Shown: positions 15,749-24,910, counted from the first letter of the stretch. The stretch: 64,000 nt of DNA from Brevibacillus choshinensis (GCF_016811915.1 NZ_CP069127.1:5094501-5158500); one strand, 5' to 3'. Notes: generated by a model not told the origin, from the sequence alone. Translations and numbers: made by a program.

Positions 15749-17173
15749 TTAACGCCAATGGAAACTCACAAACTTTTCCTCCATCATATCCATCATCGCA
15801 AATTTGACGCCTTCTCTGCCTGTCCCGCTGTCTTTGATACCGCCATACGGCATGTGATCCAAGCGGTAGGTCGGGATGTCATTGATCAGGACCCCACCCG
15901 TTTCAATCTCATGGATACACGTAAATGCACGATGGATGTCATGGGTGTACACGCCAGCATTCAGTCCGTAGCGCGAATCATTGACCCGCTGGATTGCCTC
16001 CTCTAAGCTTTCAAACGGCATGACGCTTACGACCGGCCCGAACACTTCTTCCTGGATGACCTTGGCCTCGTGGGGGACATCTGTCAAGATGGCAGGGATC
16101 ATGATCGGTCCCTCCACCTCTCCCCCGCACTCCACCTTCGCACCCAGCTCTACGGCCTCCGAAATCCAGGAAACCAATCGATCCAGCGAATCCTTGTTGA
16201 TCACCGCCGTAATATCCGTTTTTTCATCAAAGGGGGATCCCGCTACCAGCTGCTTGGTACGGGCAACCATTTTGCCCAGGAACGTTTCATACAAGGAGCG
16301 GTGCACATAGATCCGCTGGATGGAGATGCAGACCTGTCCGTTGTACGAAAACGCCCCCTGTACGACTCGGTCCATAATGGCGTCGACATCCACTCCTTCA
16401 TCTACAATAAGGGCTGAATTGGAACCCAGCTCTAATGTTACTTTGCGAAATTCCGCCAGCTTGCGGATTTCCTTCCCCACTTTGGGGCTCCCGGTAAACG
16501 TAATGTTCTTGACGTACGGGTGCGTGTTCAGAACAGGCCCCAATTCTGGCCCCAACCCGGTAATGATATTGAGTACGCCATCCGGCAATCCCGCCTCTTG
16601 AAAAAGCTCTGCAAGATAGAGAGAGCTGAGTGGCGTTTTTTCTGCCGGTTTCAATACGATCGAATTGCCTGCTGCTATCGCCGGTCCTACTTTGTGAGCG
16701 ACCAGATTAAAGGGAAAGTTAAACGGAGTAATCGCCGACACCACGCCCATAGGCACTCTCATCGTGAAACCGACTCGATTTTCCCCTCCGATCGCCGCAT
16801 CCATCGGAATTCGCTCTCCGTATATCCGTTTGGCTTCTTCGGCTGCAAATTGGTACGTCTGAATGGTACGCAGGATTTCTGTACGAGCTGCTTTGATCGG
16901 CTTTGCCGCCTCCGAGGCAATAATTTGCGCGGCTTCTTCCTTTCTTTGCTCCAAAAGCTGAACGGCCTTCGCTAGAATCTGAGCTCTTTCATAAGCGGGT
17001 ACGCGCTTGAATTCCTGAAAAGCGGAATGTGCCCCTTCAATGGCTTTTTTTGCATCCTCTGTCGTTGCTTGCGCGATATGAGCGATGATCTCTCCCGAAT
17101 GAGGAGAGTGCAAAGGTTCGTACTTCTCACCTTCTACCCACTTTCCATTGATCCACAGATGCCATTTTTTCAT
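15749..17173 (-). CDS. NAD(P)-dependent aldehyde dehydrogenase
   Basis: A 474-residue ALDH-superfamily enzyme. The catalytic Cys lies in YNGQVCISIQR, the general-base Glu in VTLELGSNSA, and the cofactor site in FTGSPKVGKEIRK; FGPVVSVMPF is the late conserved segment. The start ATG at 17171-17173 follows GGGAGAGA, giving MKKWHLWINGKWVEG, the usual ALDH opening; the open frame upstream lacks these features. TLELGSN and QVCISIQR place it near lactaldehyde/glyceraldehyde-phosphate-type ALDHs rather than betaine ALDHs. It precedes the ThDP enzyme in a two-gene operon. Substrate is unassigned. Confidence 0.85.
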   Translation of the reverse strand: MKKWHLWINGKWVEGEKYEPLHSPHSGEIIAHIAQATTEDAKKAIEGAHSAFQEFKRVPAYERAQILAKAVQLLEQRKEEAAQIIASEAAKPIKAARTEILRTIQTYQFAAEEAKRIYGERIPMDAAIGGENRVGFTMRVPMGVVSAITPFNFPFNLVAHKVGPAIAAGNSIVLKPAEKTPLSSLYLAELFQEAGLPDGVLNIITGLGPELGPVLNTHPYVKNITFTGSPKVGKEIRKLAEFRKVTLELGSNSALIVDEGVDVDAIMDRVVQGAFSYNGQVCISIQRIYVHRSLYETFLGKMVARTKQLVAGSPFDEKTDITAVINKDSLDRLVSWISEAVELGAKVECGGEVEGPIMIPAILTDVPHEAKVIQEEVFGPVVSVMPFESLEEAIQRVNDSRYGLNAGVYTHDIHRAFTCIHEIETGGVLINDIPTYRLDHMPYGGIKDSGTGREGVKFAMMDMMEEKFVSFHWR

Positions 17174-17272
17174 TACAGTCTCTCCCTTTCGTCGGACTGA
17201 CAGAAACCGCCATGTGAAACAGTCGGCATTAGTGTTTCTATTGCATCCATTTTTATGTAGGAGTTTCCCAAT

Positions 17273-17328
17273 AAAAAAGACTGTCAGTGGCGCGGTCCTT
17301 TTCAGACCAACCAATGACAGCCCTTTTT
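17273..17328 (-). terminator. Terminator downstream of yuiH
   Basis: On the minus strand CTGTCAttGG pairs with CCacTGACAG and is followed by TCTTTTTTATT, just after the molybdoenzyme gene. Confidence 0.65.
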
Positions 17329-17337
17329 AAAGTTCTT

Positions 17338-17934
17338 TTAATCCCAAGCAAAACGCTGTTCTTTCCACGGATCTCCGTACATGTTGTACCCATTCTTCTC
17401 CCAGAAGCCCTGCTTGTCTTTCTCCAAAAACTCGATTCCGCGCACCCACTTGGCGCTCTTCCAGAAGTAGAGGTGGGGAATGACAAAGCGCAGCGGCCAG
17501 CCATGGTCAGGCGTCAGCTCTTGCCCATTGTGCTTGTTGGCAAACAGATTGCCCGGGGTCATGAAGTCCTTGAGCGGAACATTGGCTGTCCAGCCGTGCT
17601 CCGCGTGCAGCATGACGTATTTTGCTTCCGGCTTCACTTTCACCAGCTTCAGTACTTCCTCCACCGGGATGCCTTCCCACTCGTTGTCGAGCTTGCTCCA
17701 GCCCGTCACGCAATGGATGTCATTGGTCGCGTTCCCTTTTGGCAAGGCCATCATTTGCTCGTAGGAAAGCGTGACTTCTTCTTCTATCAAGCCAAAAATC
17801 CGGAAGCTCCACTCCGTGGACAAATCCGTATACGCCGGTACATCACCGTAATGGAGCACCGGAAAGCCCGTCGTTTGCTTTTGATTCGGCGGGATGCGGT
17901 CACGCTGCGCATTCGTTGCCTGATTGAAAAACAT
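17338..17934 (-). CDS. yuiH: Sulfite oxidase-like molybdopterin oxidoreductase YuiH
   Basis: A 198-residue cytosolic protein with the sulfite-oxidase Moco-binding fold but without the dimerisation domain, as in YuiH. The molybdenum-ligating Cys is in DIHCVTGWSKL near residue 75; HGWTANVPL and DHGWPLRFVIPHLYFWKSAKW are conserved cofactor-contact segments. No Tat or Sec signal is seen, unlike MsrP/YedY. GAGGAG lies about 9 bases before the ATG. It opens the yui-type block shared with Bacillus (yuiH, yuiE, yuiD, yuiC, yuiB, yuiA). The physiological substrate of this group is unknown. Confidence 0.88.
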   Translation of the reverse strand: MFFNQATNAQRDRIPPNQKQTTGFPVLHYGDVPAYTDLSTEWSFRIFGLIEEEVTLSYEQMMALPKGNATNDIHCVTGWSKLDNEWEGIPVEEVLKLVKVKPEAKYVMLHAEHGWTANVPLKDFMTPGNLFANKHNGQELTPDHGWPLRFVIPHLYFWKSAKWVRGIEFLEKDKQGFWEKNGYNMYGDPWKEQRFAWD

Positions 17935-18040
17935 GGAATCCCACTCCTCGCTGTCAGTATTCTTCTGTTCTTCTTACCATATCCTGCACAAACCCGCAAG
18001 CAGATTTGCACACTGGGGTAACTGAGGAAATGGCTGAACA

Positions 18041-18067
18041 AAAACCCCCGCTCTTTGGCGAGGGTTT
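18041..18067 (-). terminator. Terminator of the CoA-binding protein gene
   Basis: AAACCCtCGC/GCGgGGGTTTTTG stem on the minus strand, 17 bp after the stop codon. Confidence 0.75.
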
Positions 18068-18083
18068 CCTGCTTACTGCTGCT

Positions 18084-18515
18084 TTATTTCCCTACGCGCA
18101 GCAGGGCATGATCCACCTTGATGCACAGGTCATTGATGACCGCGATGCCCTCTGCGCTGATCATGGCAGCGGCTTCATCATTGGAGATCCCTTGCTGCAT
18201 CCAGAATGCTTTTGGCTTGTGCTTCATTTTCTTGGTATCCTCGGCAACCGGCACGATGTCCTCGCTCTTGCGGAAAATGTCGACGATATCGACTGGCTCG
18301 TCGATTTCCGCCAGGCTCGCGACGACTTTCTCGCCCAGAACCGTTTCCCCTGCGATGACAGGGTTCACCGGAATGATTCGGTAACCTGCATGCTGCATGG
18401 CGTCTGCGATCATGTAGCTGGTGCGGTCCGGCTTGTTGGAGAGACCTACGACAGCAATGGTCTTCGCTTCCTCCAGAAGCTGGCGGCGTACTTCGTTACT
18501 TGGATTTTGCACCAT
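18084..18515 (-). CDS. CoA-binding (CoA_binding_2, YccU-type) protein
   Basis: A 143-residue single Rossmann-domain protein. TIAVVGLSNKPDRTSYMIA is the nucleotide-binding turn of the CoA_binding_2 family, and VIPVNP-like IIPVNPVIAG plus FWMQQGISNDEAA follow as expected. It starts 21 bp downstream of the aminopeptidase gene with TAAGGAGTG before the ATG, so it is co-transcribed with it. Family members bind CoA in structures but have no settled physiological role. Confidence 0.88.
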   Translation of the reverse strand: MVQNPSNEVRRQLLEEAKTIAVVGLSNKPDRTSYMIADAMQHAGYRIIPVNPVIAGETVLGEKVVASLAEIDEPVDIVDIFRKSEDIVPVAEDTKKMKHKPKAFWMQQGISNDEAAAMISAEGIAVINDLCIKVDHALLRVGK

Positions 18516-18536
18516 ATTTCAACACTCCTTATGGAA

Positions 18537-20036
18537 TTAGGATTGGCTGCGGTTCGATACAAATTGAACGAGTGTGCGGGTCATGACACCCGTACCTCCG
18601 GAAGGCTGCATATCGCCTGTATTGGCATTGTAGGCTGTCCCTGCGATATCGAGATGGACCCATGGTGTATCTCCCACGAATTCCTGCAGGAACACGCCTC
18701 CGATAATGCCGTGTCCATAGCGTCCGCCGGAGTTTTTCAGATCGGCGAAACGGCTCTTGTTGAGCTCCCGGTACTCATCGAATGTCGGCAGCTGCCACAG
18801 TCGCTCGCCTGCTACATCAGCGGCATTCAAGAGTTCATCCATGAGCGCTTTGTCATTCGTCATCGCGCCAGAGCAGTAGTGACCCAGTGCCACGACGATG
18901 CCTCCGGTCAAGGTAGCCGCATCTACCAGACACGTCACACCTTGTTTTTTCGCATAGGTAATGCAATCCGCCAACACCAAGCGGCCTTCCGCATCCGTCG
19001 TGATGATTTCCACGGTCTTGCCGCTCATGGTCGTGATGACGTCGCCCGGACGGAATGCGGTGCCGGACGGCATGTTTTCAACGGTGCCGATCACAGCCAG
19101 CACATTTGCTTTCGGCTTGATTTGACCCAGAGCCTCGAGGGTACCGATCATCGCAGCGGCTCCACCCATGTCCGATTTCATGTCTTCCATTCCGGCTACC
19201 GGCTTGATGGAGATCCCGCCTGTGTCAAACGTTACCCCTTTTCCGATCAGGCCAATCACGTCATCCCAGGTTTCTCTTCCCTGATACTTGACGGCAACCA
19301 CGTACGGCTCGAGCTCGCTTCCTTTGGCGACAGACAGTACACCGCCCATGCCCAGCTCTTCCAGCTTGGCCTGATCCAGCACTTCCACTGTCATTCCATA
19401 GCGGTTGGCCACGTCTACGGCTGCGTCCTTCAGTGCGCGCGGTGTCAAATAGTTGGCTGGCTCATTCACCAGGGTGCGTGCCAGATTGGTACCCGACACT
19501 AACGCACGGCCAACATGCACGCCTGCTTGCACCAATTCCTCTGCGTCGTCGGCAGCCAGCACGCGGACAGATGCGACAGGGGCCGTCTCGCGCTTCGGCT
19601 TTTGGCGGTAGCCTTCGTAGTGATAACCCGCCAAACCGAACGCTTCCGCCACGGCTTGCGCCAAACGGTCTGCTGCCAGCTTATCTGTTGTCGGCAGATC
19701 GATCGCCACGGTTTTGCCGCTTCCTTTGGATACGACGGTCTTGGCCGCGCGTCCCCATGCATTGCGGGCTGCTACAAAATCAAATTTCTCCGGCGCCCCC
19801 ATGCCCACGACGACCAGCTTTTTCGCAGCCAGCTTGCCCATGCCATGGACGACGGCGACAGCCTTTGCATCCCCGCTGATTTCTTTTTCCTCCTGCAGTA
19901 CACTCAGGCTGCCTCCGAAGGCTTGCTCCAGCTCAGGGTATACCTGCGCCAGCTCCTCCCCTTTCCACAACGGGACAATCAATTCATCACACATGATATT
20001 CACGAGTGGGGTCCGTTTTTCTACGGTTACTTCCAT
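18537..20036 (-). CDS. pepA: Leucyl aminopeptidase (M17)
   Basis: A 499-residue cytosolic metallopeptidase that removes N-terminal residues from peptides. The catalytic C-terminal domain holds the metal-binding and active-site segments GVTFDTGGISIKP and TTDAEGRLVLADC (the NTDAEGR signature with Thr for Asn). The start ATG at 20034-20036 follows GAGGGAAG and gives MEVTVEKRTPLVNIM; the open frame upstream is not coding-like. This is the position of yuiE in the Bacillus yui block. A DUF309 gene precedes it by about 70 bp and a CoA-binding gene follows on the same strand. Confidence 0.93.
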   Translation of the reverse strand: MEVTVEKRTPLVNIMCDELIVPLWKGEELAQVYPELEQAFGGSLSVLQEEKEISGDAKAVAVVHGMGKLAAKKLVVVGMGAPEKFDFVAARNAWGRAAKTVVSKGSGKTVAIDLPTTDKLAADRLAQAVAEAFGLAGYHYEGYRQKPKRETAPVASVRVLAADDAEELVQAGVHVGRALVSGTNLARTLVNEPANYLTPRALKDAAVDVANRYGMTVEVLDQAKLEELGMGGVLSVAKGSELEPYVVAVKYQGRETWDDVIGLIGKGVTFDTGGISIKPVAGMEDMKSDMGGAAAMIGTLEALGQIKPKANVLAVIGTVENMPSGTAFRPGDVITTMSGKTVEIITTDAEGRLVLADCITYAKKQGVTCLVDAATLTGGIVVALGHYCSGAMTNDKALMDELLNAADVAGERLWQLPTFDEYRELNKSRFADLKNSGGRYGHGIIGGVFLQEFVGDTPWVHLDIAGTAYNANTGDMQPSGGTGVMTRTLVQFVSNRSQS

Positions 20037-20106
20037 ATACTCTTCCCTCTTTCTCTGTGATAGGATACAATTATGTGCACATTTGTGGTTTTCCACGTAT
20101 GTTCGC

Positions 20107-20478
20107 TCACGATGTGTCGATTCGCAAACGCAAAGACGGAAACGCCATGGCTTTGGCTTTCGCATGGGGAATCTCGTCAACTTCTGGCAGGGCACTCTCG
20201 CAGGCTTCTATGTATTCGATGACTCCTTTTACATCGAGCCCCCAATGGACGGGACCGTAACGGAGCAGGTACTTTCGCGCGTTGCCAAACATCCAGCGAG
20301 CGCCTTTGATATTGCCGTATTCCCGATGATACAGGCCGACAGCCATTTGCAAGAGCCCTTGCAGGAACTTGTCGGATTTGTTTTCCATCCAGATCTCTTC
20401 CAGCAGATCATGGCATTCGTAGTACTCACCTTCATTGAATTTTTCAATGAACTGAAGATACTGTCCGGGATACCGCAT
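20107..20478 (-). CDS. DUF309-family protein
   Basis: A 123-residue helical protein with the DUF309 signature FNEGEYYECHDLLEEIW followed by FLQGLLQMAVGLYHREYGN. The N-terminal two-helix repeat with the conserved E-H pair resembles TPR-like or metal-binding bundles; no enzymatic role is known. GGAAGGTGTGAATCC precedes the ATG. It is first in a probable three-gene unit with pepA and the CoA-binding protein, and divergent from yuiD. Confidence 0.85.
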   Translation of the reverse strand: MRYPGQYLQFIEKFNEGEYYECHDLLEEIWMENKSDKFLQGLLQMAVGLYHREYGNIKGARWMFGNARKYLLRYGPVHWGLDVKGVIEYIEACESALPEVDEIPHAKAKAMAFPSLRLRIDTS

Positions 20479-20729
20479 GGATTCACACCTTCCGTTTCAC
20501 CGTTACAAAAACAAAAAATGAGCTTTGTGAAATGCTTCATGAAGCTGCATCTGTAAAGCTGCTGCGAGAAGGGATTCGATTTGGAATTTTCCTTCGAGGG
20601 ACTGCTTTACTTAATGGTATCACAGATTGGCAGTCCGTAAAATCCAAACGAAAACTTCACGGATGGATACAACGCCCTTCTGTTACAATAAAACGAAAGA
20701 AGCGTACAGTAGAAAGGAATGGATTTTCC

Positions 20730-21206
20730 GTGGCGGATATTTTTGAAAACTTCCCCTTATGGGCTGCGCTGCTTGCCATAGGAATCGCCCAATTTATCAA
20801 AATTCCCCTCAATTATTTCGCTACCAAAACATGGCAATGGTCGCTGATGTTGAGTACCGGCGGCATGCCTAGTTCGCACTCTTCGGCCGTAACCGCTCTC
20901 TCGACTGCGGTGGGCCTTCGTGAAGGCTTTTCCAGCAATATGTTCGCGATCTCGGCCATCCTCGGCGTCATCGTGATGTTCGATGCGGCAGGCGTACGCC
21001 GCCATGCCGGCATGCAGGCAGTGGTATTGAACAAGCTGGTCGACGAATTCAACCACCTCCTGGAAGGCATGAAATCGCTCAAGGTTCGTCCGAATCAGGA
21101 AAAAGCAAAGAAATTGAAGGAGCTGCTCGGGCATCAGCCGATTGAAGTCCTGATCGGCGGCTGGCTGGGAATCATGATCGCGCTCCTCGTTCATCCGTTT
21201 TTCTGA
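20730..21206 (+). CDS. yuiD: Divergent PAP2-type membrane protein YuiD
   Basis: A 158-residue integral membrane protein of the divergent PAP2/DUF212 family. The GTG start at 20730-20732 follows AGAAAGGAA and yields the same length as Bacillus YuiD; the longer open frame upstream lacks a site. The conserved phosphatase-like core is STGGMPSSHSSAV near residue 42, followed by DAAGVRRHAGMQA. These residues resemble the PAP2 acid phosphatase active site in a shortened fold; activity is unproven. A cobalamin-binding-type gene starts 25 bp downstream. Confidence 0.88.
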   Translation: MADIFENFPLWAALLAIGIAQFIKIPLNYFATKTWQWSLMLSTGGMPSSHSSAVTALSTAVGLREGFSSNMFAISAILGVIVMFDAAGVRRHAGMQAVVLNKLVDEFNHLLEGMKSLKVRPNQEKAKKLKELLGHQPIEVLIGGWLGIMIALLVHPFF

Positions 21207-21231
21207 GGCTTCTTCATAAGGGGGACTTGGC

Positions 21232-22005
21232 ATGCGCATCGTATCCATCTGTCCGAGCAATACGGAGATCCTCTATTACCTGGGACTCGGTGATCAGGTC
21301 GTCGGTCTGGACGATCACTCCGATTGGCCAGAGGAATGGCAGCACTTGTCGAAAGTAGGACCGGACCTGACGATCGATCTGGATCGGGTCGCGGCTCTCA
21401 AGCCGGATCTGGTCGTCGCCTCCCTCAGCGTTCCGGGCATGGAAGCAAATGTGGAGGCTTTGCAAGCACGCGGAATGCCCCACATCGTCCTCAACCCGTC
21501 ACGGATCAAGGACATTGCCGCAGATATTCGGCTGGTAGGGGAAGCGACGGGCGTACACAAGCGGGCGGAGCAGCTCGCCGCTCATTTTGACGAAAGAATA
21601 GAAACCATCCGACAGCATTCTAGCCAGTATACATACAAACCCAAGCTGTACTGGGAGTGGTGGCCCAATCCGATCTACACGCCCGGCGGTGAAAACTGGC
21701 TCACCGATGTGAGTGAAATCGCCGGTGCGATCAATGTGTTTCGCGATTATCCCGTCGCAAATGTAAAAGCGACACGCGAGATGGTCGGGCAGCGAGATCC
21801 TGATCACATTTGCGTCGTCTGGTGCGGCATCGAGCTTCGCCGCATCAAGCCTGCCATGATTACCGAGCGGCCGGAATGGCAGGAGATGACCGCCATCCGC
21901 TGCAATCAGGTCCATCTTCTCGAAGAAGGGCTGTACTGCCGCCCCTCTCCGCGGATTCTCGACGGGCTGGAAAAGCTCGTGGCCCTCATTCATCCAGAGA
22001 AATAA
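21232..22005 (+). CDS. BtuF-like cobalamin-type periplasmic-binding-fold protein without signal peptide
   Basis: A 257-residue protein beginning directly with MRIVSICPSNTEILYYLGLG, the first strand of the BtuF/FhuD binding fold, with no leader or lipobox. YWEWWPNPIYTPGGENWLTD is the typical ligand-side segment of these cytosolic relatives. AAGGGGGAC lies before the ATG and a strong terminator follows. Because it lacks export signals and no BtuCD genes are near, transport is unlikely; intracellular binding of a corrinoid or similar ligand is the usual annotation but not demonstrated. Confidence 0.75.
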   Translation: MRIVSICPSNTEILYYLGLGDQVVGLDDHSDWPEEWQHLSKVGPDLTIDLDRVAALKPDLVVASLSVPGMEANVEALQARGMPHIVLNPSRIKDIAADIRLVGEATGVHKRAEQLAAHFDERIETIRQHSSQYTYKPKLYWEWWPNPIYTPGGENWLTDVSEIAGAINVFRDYPVANVKATREMVGQRDPDHICVVWCGIELRRIKPAMITERPEWQEMTAIRCNQVHLLEEGLYCRPSPRILDGLEKLVALIHPEK

Positions 22006-22046
22006 GAAAAACGTTCAGAGCATGCCATCGCTCTGAACGTTTTTTC
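22006..22046 (+). terminator. Intrinsic terminator after the BtuF-like gene
   Basis: AAAAACGTTCAGAGC pairs with GCTCTGAACGTTTTTT around a short loop; strong in both directions. Confidence 0.9.
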
Positions 22047-22109
22047 ATTTCTTCTTTCATGCCGCCTACGCAGCATCTTTGGTTTGCTTTTGCTATTCAC
22101 TTTTGTGTG

Positions 22110-22727
22110 TTAATTTGTGACTTCTGCCATCGCAGCGATCCCTTTCTGATTCAGGCTATTCAAAAGGGCTTCCGTCAGCTTTCCATCACCGCGCCGTACG
22201 ACATAGACATCCAGGGATTTTTTCCCCCATTGCTTGAATACATCTTGTTTGGTTTCAAAATACAGGTCAATCTTATGTCCGCGAATCGCTCCGCCCTTGT
22301 CTGCCACGACCCCGTAGCCGTAGCCCGGAATGTACAGCACCGTTCCGATTGGAAAGATGTTGAGGTCGGCCGCAATCGTCGAATAATCATCTCTTCGCAC
22401 TTTGACGCCTGAATATGTGATTCCATAGGACGGATGTGACGGATTTTTTCCCGTCGACTCGAACCCGGCGTAATAGCCTGTCGCTACCACACGCACTTTT
22501 GGATATTGATCCAGGAGTGCGTCGTTTTTATCGATGACTTGAGTGAATGAGCTGGCCGAGACGGTCCGTTTTTTGACCACTCTCTGCCCCTCTTTGGTTT
22601 CCCTGATTCCAAATGCAGCCTGGATGCTGCGATCTCCAACTGCATTGTAGCCGTATCCATCGCTCGCAAATCCCGTCAGCACCATGATGAGCAGAGCGAT
22701 GAAACTCACTGACAGCTTTCCATTCAT
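22110..22727 (-). CDS. yuiC: Secreted 3D-domain protein YuiC
   Basis: A 205-residue exported protein: signal sequence about 1-26, then a 3D (three-aspartate) double-psi barrel of the MltA/RpfB type near the C-terminus. The three conserved Asp fall in [16 protein letters not shown] and HKIDLYF. YuiC of Bacillus is a stationary-phase muralytic enzyme that cleaves peptidoglycan glycan strands as a lytic transglycosylase, which is the likely activity here. GAGGAGG stands 11 bases before the ATG. It lies between the BtuF-like gene and kynA within the yui block. Confidence 0.85.
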   Translation of the reverse strand: MNGKLSVSFIALLIMVLTGFASDGYGYNAVGDRSIQAAFGIRETKEGQRVVKKRTVSASSFTQVIDKNDALLDQYPKVRVVATGYYAGFESTGKNPSHPSYGITYSGVKVRRDDYSTIAADLNIFPIGTVLYIPGYGYGVVADKGGAIRGHKIDLYFETKQDVFKQWGKKSLDVYVVRRGDGKLTEALLNSLNQKGIAAMAEVTN

Positions 22728-22836
22728 TTCTGGTAAACCTCCTCTCGGTTCTAGTCATGTCCCGAAGAGGAGGAAACTATACACAAATTTTGGATGGTTT
22801 CAGAAAAATTCAGTATGTTAGATGTTTACGGAATGT

Positions 22837-23700
22837 TTACAGCTCTGTTCGAAGGCTCCAAAGCTCAGGGAAAAAACGATGATCCAGCGCCCTCCGCAAA
22901 TAGGCGACACCGGCAGAACCGCCCGTTCCCTGCTTTTGTCCGATGATGCGCTCGACGGTCGTCATGTGGTTGAAACGCCATTGCTGCTGTTGACTCGCGA
23001 TGTCCACCAGCTTCTCCGCAAGCTCATACAGATCCCAGTACCGTTTCACATCCCGGTAAACGGTCAGCCATGCCTGCTCGACACTGGCATTCGGCTGGTA
23101 AGGCTGCGACCAGTCTCGGTCCAGACATTCCGGATCGACCGGCAAGCCTCGGACTGCCATCGCCATAATGGCTGCATCGTATATGCTGGGCTCCTGCAGA
23201 GCCTGCGTCAATTGTGCGTAAAGCTCAGGCTGATGCTGATACACGGCGAGCACGTGCGCGTTCTTGAAGCCGAGGGTAAATTCAATCAGACGGTTTTGAT
23301 AGGACTGGAAGCCGGAGGAATGCCCCAGTTTGTCTCTGAATTTCAAGTAATCAGCCGGTGTCAGCGTCGAGAGGACGTCCCATGACTTGATCAGCTGCTG
23401 CTGGATCCGGGAGACCCGTGCGAACATTTTAAAGGCTGGCTCCAGATCATTGCTCCGTATGCACTCCATAGCTGCCGCCAGCTCGTGCCGGATCTGCTTC
23501 ATCCACAATTCACTCACCTGATGGATGATGATGAAGAGCATTTCATCATGCTCGTCAGACTGTCTCACTTGGCTCGACAGGATCTTATCTAGCTGCAGGT
23601 AGTCTCCATAGGTCATTTCCTTTGCAAAGTCGGTATGAATATCCTTATCCAGCGCTGACTGCTTGTGGTTTTGATCATGACTCTGTGGCATATGAGACAT
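22837..23700 (-). CDS. kynA: Tryptophan 2,3-dioxygenase
   Basis: A 287-residue haem enzyme that opens the indole ring of L-tryptophan to N-formylkynurenine. Diagnostic segments are [16 protein letters not shown] near residue 30 and [18 protein letters not shown] around 58-75, where the substrate His lies; the haem-ligand region around [12 protein letters not shown] is near residue 235. GAGAGGGG precedes the ATG. No kynB (formamidase) or kynU (kynureninase) gene is adjacent, so the rest of the pathway must be elsewhere. It interrupts the yuiC-yuiB order seen in Bacillus, so it is probably an insertion here. Confidence 0.93.
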   Translation of the reverse strand: MSHMPQSHDQNHKQSALDKDIHTDFAKEMTYGDYLQLDKILSSQVRQSDEHDEMLFIIIHQVSELWMKQIRHELAAAMECIRSNDLEPAFKMFARVSRIQQQLIKSWDVLSTLTPADYLKFRDKLGHSSGFQSYQNRLIEFTLGFKNAHVLAVYQHQPELYAQLTQALQEPSIYDAAIMAMAVRGLPVDPECLDRDWSQPYQPNASVEQAWLTVYRDVKRYWDLYELAEKLVDIASQQQQWRFNHMTTVERIIGQKQGTGGSAGVAYLRRALDHRFFPELWSLRTEL

Positions 23701-23733
23701 CGTGAGTAACCCCTCTCTTTACTTTCGGCTGTA

Positions 23734-23913
23734 TTAGTTTATCCCTGCTGCCTTCTCCACGCGAAGCTCGCCTTTTTCTACGAGATCCTGCAAATAAGCA
23801 TTCGCCTCCCCGAGGAGAATCCACTTTTGAAACGTGACAAGGTCGATCGTTTGCCGAGAGCCCGTTGTGACCAGGATATTCTCCGGTTGGGAAGGGATGC
23901 CTTTTTTGCTCAT
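23734..23913 (-). pseudogene. Chimeric gene scrap: aminotransferase fragment joined to an MBL-like tail
   Basis: A 59-codon open frame. Its first part, GIPSQPENILVTTGSRQTID, matches the class-I/MocR aminotransferase core (compare LENILVTTGSQQAID in the aminotransferase at 35781-36980), including residues before the apparent ATG back to a stop codon. The second part, WILLGEANAYLQDLVEKGEL, looks instead like the C-terminal helix of metallo-beta-lactamase-fold hydrolases. Neither domain is complete and no good ribosome binding site is present. I read it as a deletion scar left by loss of two genes beside kynA. Short length limits certainty; an expressed peptide cannot be excluded. Confidence 0.4.
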
Positions 23914-24162
23914 TTGCCTTGGATGGCCCCCCCAAGCTCACGTATAGAAGCGCAGCGTTTCATTCGGAAAATACCGATTATTCAGGGTCTTCTTCCCCCG
24001 ACGAATCCTCTCCCTTTTGTAGGCCTCATTCTCTTTGCATACAACGGAACTTTCTTGCACGTCAGTCATTTTTCCTGCTAGCAGACGTAAAATTTTAAAA
24101 CACCGTTTTACATAGACGCTACTCTGTAGGAAAGCGATATCGCGATTTTTTCTGGGCAAAAA

Positions 24163-24198
24163 AAGAGGATGCCCACCCTTTCTCGGGAGCATCCTCTT
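24163..24198 (-). terminator. Terminator of yuiB
   Basis: AAGAGGATGC/GCATCCTCTT followed by a T-run on the minus strand, directly after the yuiB stop. The 250 bp from 23914 to 24162 hold no gene that I can support. Confidence 0.85.
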
Positions 24199-24204
24199 AT
24201 CGCT

Positions 24205-24465
24205 CTAAAACATCCGATAACCTTTTTTTCGCAAAGTCTGAATCGTCCAGCCACTGGCTACGGTACCTGCCATTCCGCAGCCCAGGATCAGCGCGTCCCA
24301 AATTCCTGGCACAATCTGTTGATAGACCAAGGCACCGACCAGTACACCTACGGCAATGACGACAGGCAGCCAGGTCGTTTTCAAAATCATGTTTAAAATG
24401 AATCCGATGCCGAATCCCAGCACGGTAAAAAGAACGATGGATACCACGAATTGAAGCAAGCTCAT
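24205..24465 (-). CDS. yuiB: Small membrane protein YuiB
   Basis: An 86-residue membrane protein with two to three hydrophobic helices (about 5-27, 32-50 and 55-72) and a basic C-terminal tail. It matches YuiB by size, composition and position between yuiC and yuiA. GGAGGGCG precedes the ATG. The GFGIGFILNMILK segment suggests a Gly-zipper membrane helix. Function unknown. Confidence 0.8.
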   Translation of the reverse strand: MSLLQFVVSIVLFTVLGFGIGFILNMILKTTWLPVVIAVGVLVGALVYQQIVPGIWDALILGCGMAGTVASGWTIQTLRKKGYRMF

Positions 24466-24590
24466 CGACGTACGCCCTCCTGCCTGACTCTTACACAGGC
24501 TATTTTCGTCTTTTAGTGTAGCCTAAATGAGCGGGAGAGGTCAACGGCAGAACAAGCAATACCGTTCGGATCCAAATTCTTATCTGCAAA

Positions 24591-24623
24591 AAAAGCCGGC
24601 GCGCATTTACGCAACCGGCTTTT
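24591..24623 (-). terminator. Terminator of yuiA
   Basis: AAAAGCCGG pairs with CCGGCTTTT with a 15-base loop, right after the yuiA stop on the minus strand. Confidence 0.75.
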
Positions 24624-24633
24624 GCCTGCTTCA

Positions 24634-24780
24634 TCAGTATTTTTTTGAGGCTGAGACAGGTTCCTGCTGATGATGGGTGCCAGAGCCTTCACAGTTTGGA
24701 CAGTTCTCCGTTCCGCCCAGGAGCAGTTGGAAATACCCTTGTCCTTCGCAGTACGGGCATTGTTCTTGTTTTGATCTCAT
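24634..24780 (-). CDS. yuiA: Tiny zinc-finger protein YuiA
   Basis: A 48-residue protein, MRSKQEQCPYCEGQGYFQLL onwards, with two CxxCxGxG-type knuckles (CPYCEGQG and CPNCEGSG) like one zinc site of the DnaJ Cys-rich domain. AGGGGAGC precedes the ATG. Its size and place between yuiB and yumB match YuiA of Bacillus. A single zinc ion bound by four Cys is the obvious reading; partner proteins are unknown. Confidence 0.85.
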   Translation of the reverse strand: MRSKQEQCPYCEGQGYFQLLLGGTENCPNCEGSGTHHQQEPVSASKKY

Positions 24781-24910
24781 GGTGAGCTCCCCTTTCCTAT
24801 CTTACATGCGCCGGAAATAATTGCATGTATTTTCTGATAATTTTGATGTGTCTTACTTTATCAGAAAAGGCCTCTTTTGCACAATTCAGCATTTGTCTGA
24901 AAAAACAGAA

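Noticed and set aside
18006-19502. 498-codon open frame on the plus strand opposite pepA
   Set aside because: It lies antisense to a clear M17 aminopeptidase, lacks a ribosome binding site and any domain, and reflects codon bias of the real gene.
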